Shown piece after piece: positions 56,016 through 58,146 of a stretch of 58,146 nucleotides of DNA. The notes below the pieces were generated by a model that saw only the letters and a program-made list of their open reading frames with translations, ran no database searches and was not told the origin of the DNA. Position numbers and translations under genes: made by a program. Position 1 is the stretch's first letter; each line of letters begins with the position of its first letter. This DNA comes from Sphingomonas sp. (lineage in GTDB: Bacteria > Pseudomonadota > Alphaproteobacteria > Sphingomonadales > Sphingomonadaceae), in assembly GCF_019749955.1 (NCBI RefSeq), contig NZ_JAIEPC010000031.1, positions 1 to 58,146 of the forward strand. Direction: 5' to 3'.

Positions 56016-57071
56016 ATGAGGCCGATCATGTTGATGCAAACCGCCGAAACGCTGCGCACCCGCCCCCGTGCCATGACGATCTGGCTATTCATCGTCGCGG
56101 CGATGATTGTCGCAATGGTGGTGATCGGCGGCATCACGCGGCTGACCGAATCGGGGCTGTCGATCACGCAGTGGAAACCGATCAGTGGCACCCTGCCCCC
56201 GCTCACCGACGCCGCGTGGCAGGCCGAGTTCGATAACTACAAGAAAATCCCCGAATATACCCAGATCAATCGCGGCATGACGCTCGACGGGTTCAAGGCG
56301 ATTTTCTTCTGGGAATATGCGCACCGGCTGTTCGGGCGGGTGATCGGCATGGCGTTCGCGCTGCCGCTGCTGTGGTTCGCAATCCGTCGCCAGGTGCCGA
56401 AGGGCTATGGCTGGCGGCTGACCGCGATCCTCGCGCTTGGCGGGCTGCAAGGCGCGATCGGTTGGTGGATGGTGGCGTCGGGGCTGTCGGTGCGGACCGA
56501 CGTCAGCCATGTGCGGCTGGCAGTCCATCTTATGACCGCGCTGGTCCTGCTGGCCGGGATTGTGTGGACTGCGCTTGATCTGCGCCAGCTTGACCGGCGG
56601 GCGCTTGCCCGTCCCGCCGCGATGCGGTCGGTCGCCCTGCTCGCGCTGGTGCTGCTGTTCGCGCAGATCATGTTTGGCGCGTTCACTGCAGGGCTCGATG
56701 CCGGTTACGCCTTTGCGAGCTGGCCGCTGATGGGGGATGCGTGGTTTCCATCGGGCACGCCGATGACCGATCCGACGTGGCGCAACGCGGTTGATAATCC
56801 CGTGGTGGTGCAATTTATCCATCGCTGGCTCGCTTTTGCCGCCGCCGCCGCGCTTGCCTTGCTCGCCTGGCGGGCCGCGCAAGCCGGGGCCAAGCGCGCG
56901 GCGTTGCTGGTGATGGGGCTGGTGGTGCTCCAGATCGGGCTTGGGATTGCCACTTTGCTCAGCGGCGTGTGGATTGTGATCGCGGTCGCGCACCAAGCGA
57001 ACGCAGCGCTGCTGCTGGTAGCGACGATTTGGGCAGCGCATGCGCTGGGACGGCGTGGCACTGCGGCTTAA
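56016..57071 (+). CDS. ctaA: Heme A synthase (COX15/CtaA)
   Basis: Inner-membrane monooxygenase that oxidises the heme O methyl group to make heme A for aa3-type cytochrome oxidase. About eight helices are present, with the paired heme-ligand histidines in WEYAHRLFGR, VRLAVHLMTA, FIHRWLAFA and VAHQANAALL. MVVIGGITRLTESGLSITQWKP is the family motif. The ATG at 56016 is my choice (351 residues); the frame opens at GTG 55992 and ATGs at 56028 and 56034 are also possible. Divergent from merC-zur. Confidence 0.95.
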   Translation: MRPIMLMQTAETLRTRPRAMTIWLFIVAAMIVAMVVIGGITRLTESGLSITQWKPISGTLPPLTDAAWQAEFDNYKKIPEYTQINRGMTLDGFKAIFFWEYAHRLFGRVIGMAFALPLLWFAIRRQVPKGYGWRLTAILALGGLQGAIGWWMVASGLSVRTDVSHVRLAVHLMTALVLLAGIVWTALDLRQLDRRALARPAAMRSVALLALVLLFAQIMFGAFTAGLDAGYAFASWPLMGDAWFPSGTPMTDPTWRNAVDNPVVVQFIHRWLAFAAAAALALLAWRAAQAGAKRAALLVMGLVVLQIGLGIATLLSGVWIVIAVAHQANAALLLVATIWAAHALGRRGTAA

Positions 57072-57879
57072 CGCCTTACTGACCACGCTGCCGTTCGCCC
57101 TTGCGGCCAGCGCTGCCGACGCGCGCTTCCTGCCACCCGAAGGCAAGCCGCTGCGCCAGGTCTTGACCGAGGAGCGGATCGAAGCCGGCGCTAGCCAGCG
57201 CTACGTCAGCGAACGCGAGATCATCTTCATGCGCACGCCGGACGGTTATCGCGCGGATGTGATGATCGTCAGCGAAAGCCATGCCGCCGACGATGCCGGG
57301 GCGATGTTCGGCGCGGGGCTCGCGGCGTTAAAGGGGCAGACGATCCGCTTCGAGCTTGATCGCAACGGCACCATCGTCGCGATCGCCGATGAGGAAGCGC
57401 TATGGGGGCGTTTCTGCGACGCAATTGAAGGGATGGCACGCGGCAAGCGTCCGCTCGATGCACAGCGGGCGCGCAATGTGGCGGCGCTTGTCGCGCCTCT
57501 TCGCACGATGCCGCCTGCGCGGCGCCGTGCACTGCTCGGGTCGATGATCACCGCGATCATTGCCGGGCCGCGGGCCGATCGCCAGCCTGGGACCCAGCCA
57601 ATCACCCTGCCCGCGCGCGACGCGACGGGGCCGACGATTGACCTGCCGGGCACTGAGGCGGTCACGCTCGGCAACGGCGCGTTGACGATTGAATCGACTG
57701 CCGAGGGCGATCTCAACCCGTCAGCTCATCTCATCGTCAAGCGCCGCGAAAGGGTCGATGCAGCGCGCGGCCTGATCCTGGAGACGCGGACGCAGCGCGA
57801 CACAATCATCGGCACCGGTGCCACATCACGTCGGTCGCAAAGCACCGTCACCAGCGTGATTGCCTTCAAGGTATTCTGA
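57040..57879 (+). CDS. Secreted protein of unknown function, overlapping ctaA
   Basis: Encodes 279 residues. Start ATG lies 32 bases inside the ctaA end. A signal peptide (LRLNALLTTLPFALAASAADA) is followed by FLPPEGKPLRQVLTEERIEAG, a central helical domain with LDAQRARNVAALVAPLRTMPP, and a C-terminal beta-rich repeat-like part (AVTLGNGALTIESTAEG, VKRRERVDAARGLILETRTQ). No known motif. The overlap suggests coupled translation with ctaA. Confidence 0.75.
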   Translation: MRWDGVALRLNALLTTLPFALAASAADARFLPPEGKPLRQVLTEERIEAGASQRYVSEREIIFMRTPDGYRADVMIVSESHAADDAGAMFGAGLAALKGQTIRFELDRNGTIVAIADEEALWGRFCDAIEGMARGKRPLDAQRARNVAALVAPLRTMPPARRRALLGSMITAIIAGPRADRQPGTQPITLPARDATGPTIDLPGTEAVTLGNGALTIESTAEGDLNPSAHLIVKRRERVDAARGLILETRTQRDTIIGTGATSRRSQSTVTSVIAFKVF

Positions 57880-57906
57880 TACCCGTCAGCAAAGCCGCCC
57901 GAATGC

Positions 57907-57935
57907 TTGACTTTCACCCGTCCACGCGGCAATAG
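57907..57935 (+). promoter_or_regulatory. Candidate promoter of rplM
   Basis: TTGACT, 17 bases, then CAATAG. The -35 is near-perfect and the spacing ideal, but the -10 is weak; this is common in GC-rich alphaproteobacteria. Confidence 0.5.
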
Positions 57936-57946
57936 CGCGCCATCGA

Positions 57947-57980
57947 CGCCGTTCCGCAGCCGGAGCGGCGCGTTTTGTTT
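57947..57980 (+). terminator. Intrinsic hairpin with T-run ahead of rplM
   Basis: CGCCGTTCC pairs with GGAGCGGCG (one G-U) around a 6-base loop, and TTTTGTTT follows. It can terminate the ctaA-unknown transcript, but if the promoter at 57907-57935 is used it lies in the rplM leader and could attenuate L13/S9 expression. Confidence 0.75.
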
Positions 57981-58004
57981 CTAACGCGAAGAAGGTCCGG
58001 GCCC

Positions 58005-58146
58005 ATGAAGGCGCTGATGAAGACCACCAAGTCGGCCAAGCCGCACGAAGTGGAAAAAAAGTGGCATATCGTTGATGCCGACGGCCTGGTGGTCGGTCGC
58101 GCGGCGACGATCATCGCCAATGTCCTGCGCGGCAAGCACAAGCCGA
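58005..58146 (+). CDS. rplM: 50S ribosomal protein L13, truncated by window end
   Basis: The first 47 codons are in the window, running to the right edge. The translation begins [20 protein letters not shown] and ends with GKHKP, and its [10 protein letters not shown] and [17 protein letters not shown] segments are distinctive of L13. GAAGG lies 10 bases before the ATG at 58005; an internal ATG at 58017 is an alternative. rpsI usually follows in this order. Confidence 0.95.
   Translation, partial: MKALMKTTKSAKPHEVEKKWHIVDADGLVVGRAATIIANVLRGKHKP

Overview
The window is GC-rich, gene-dense chromosomal DNA from an alphaproteobacterium, almost certainly a member of the Sphingomonadaceae (Sphingomonas-like). 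Four things point there: a DivL-type cell-cycle kinase with tyrosine in the H-box; the gene order divL-tsaE-amgK-murU-addB-addA-trxA; a bamA-skp-fabZ run with no lpx genes, as expected of sphingolipid-based outer membranes; and the repeat families between genes. It is mostly core genome, with no phage, insertion sequence or CRISPR array visible.

Layout. 1-6.5 kb: a methyltransferase, two GNAT acetyltransferases and the proteostasis cluster tig-(GT2)-clpP-clpX. 6.5-9.4 kb: tRNA-Leu(UAG) followed by a long inverted repeat, then a tightly coupled operon of two secreted proteins around an M48 metalloprotease. 9.5-15.5 kb: secA, a small secreted protein, a periplasmic TonB-C protein, argJ, an ATL-like gene flanked by two copies of the argJ 3' end, and trxA. 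15.5-26.5 kb: one long minus-strand operon joining the cell-cycle pseudokinase DivL, TsaE (t6A tRNA modification), AmgK and MurU (MurNAc recycling) and AddB/AddA (double-strand break repair).

26.6-32.2 kb: ahcY with an upstream palindromic operator, a YqgE/AlgH protein, a glycosyltransferase, a peroxiredoxin, a small stress-type membrane protein behind an EcfG-like promoter, and AMP nucleosidase. 32.2-43.4 kb: the envelope and translation cluster rpsB-tsf-pyrH-frr-uppS-cdsA-dxr-rseP-bamA-skp-fabZ. 43.5-51.7 kb: a small membrane protein, psd, icd, a frameshifted NYN-domain gene, a Kef-type antiporter, a methyltransferase, tRNA-Gln(UUG), ilvE and a divergent MarR regulator. 51.7-58.1 kb: proC, ybjN-like, ubiK, tspO, tlyA, zur and merC, ctaA, a secreted protein and the start of rplM.

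The points most worth a second look are the duplicated argJ tail around the ATL-like gene (copies differ only at synonymous sites), the H-box Tyr570 of DivL within a DNA-repair and wall-recycling operon, the frameshift in the NYN gene, the metal-binding-like tail of trigger factor, and several regulatory sites (EcfG promoter, ahcY palindrome, putative Zur box, hairpin ahead of rplM). Start sites were revised from the longest open frame where a ribosome binding site or gene overlap supported it.
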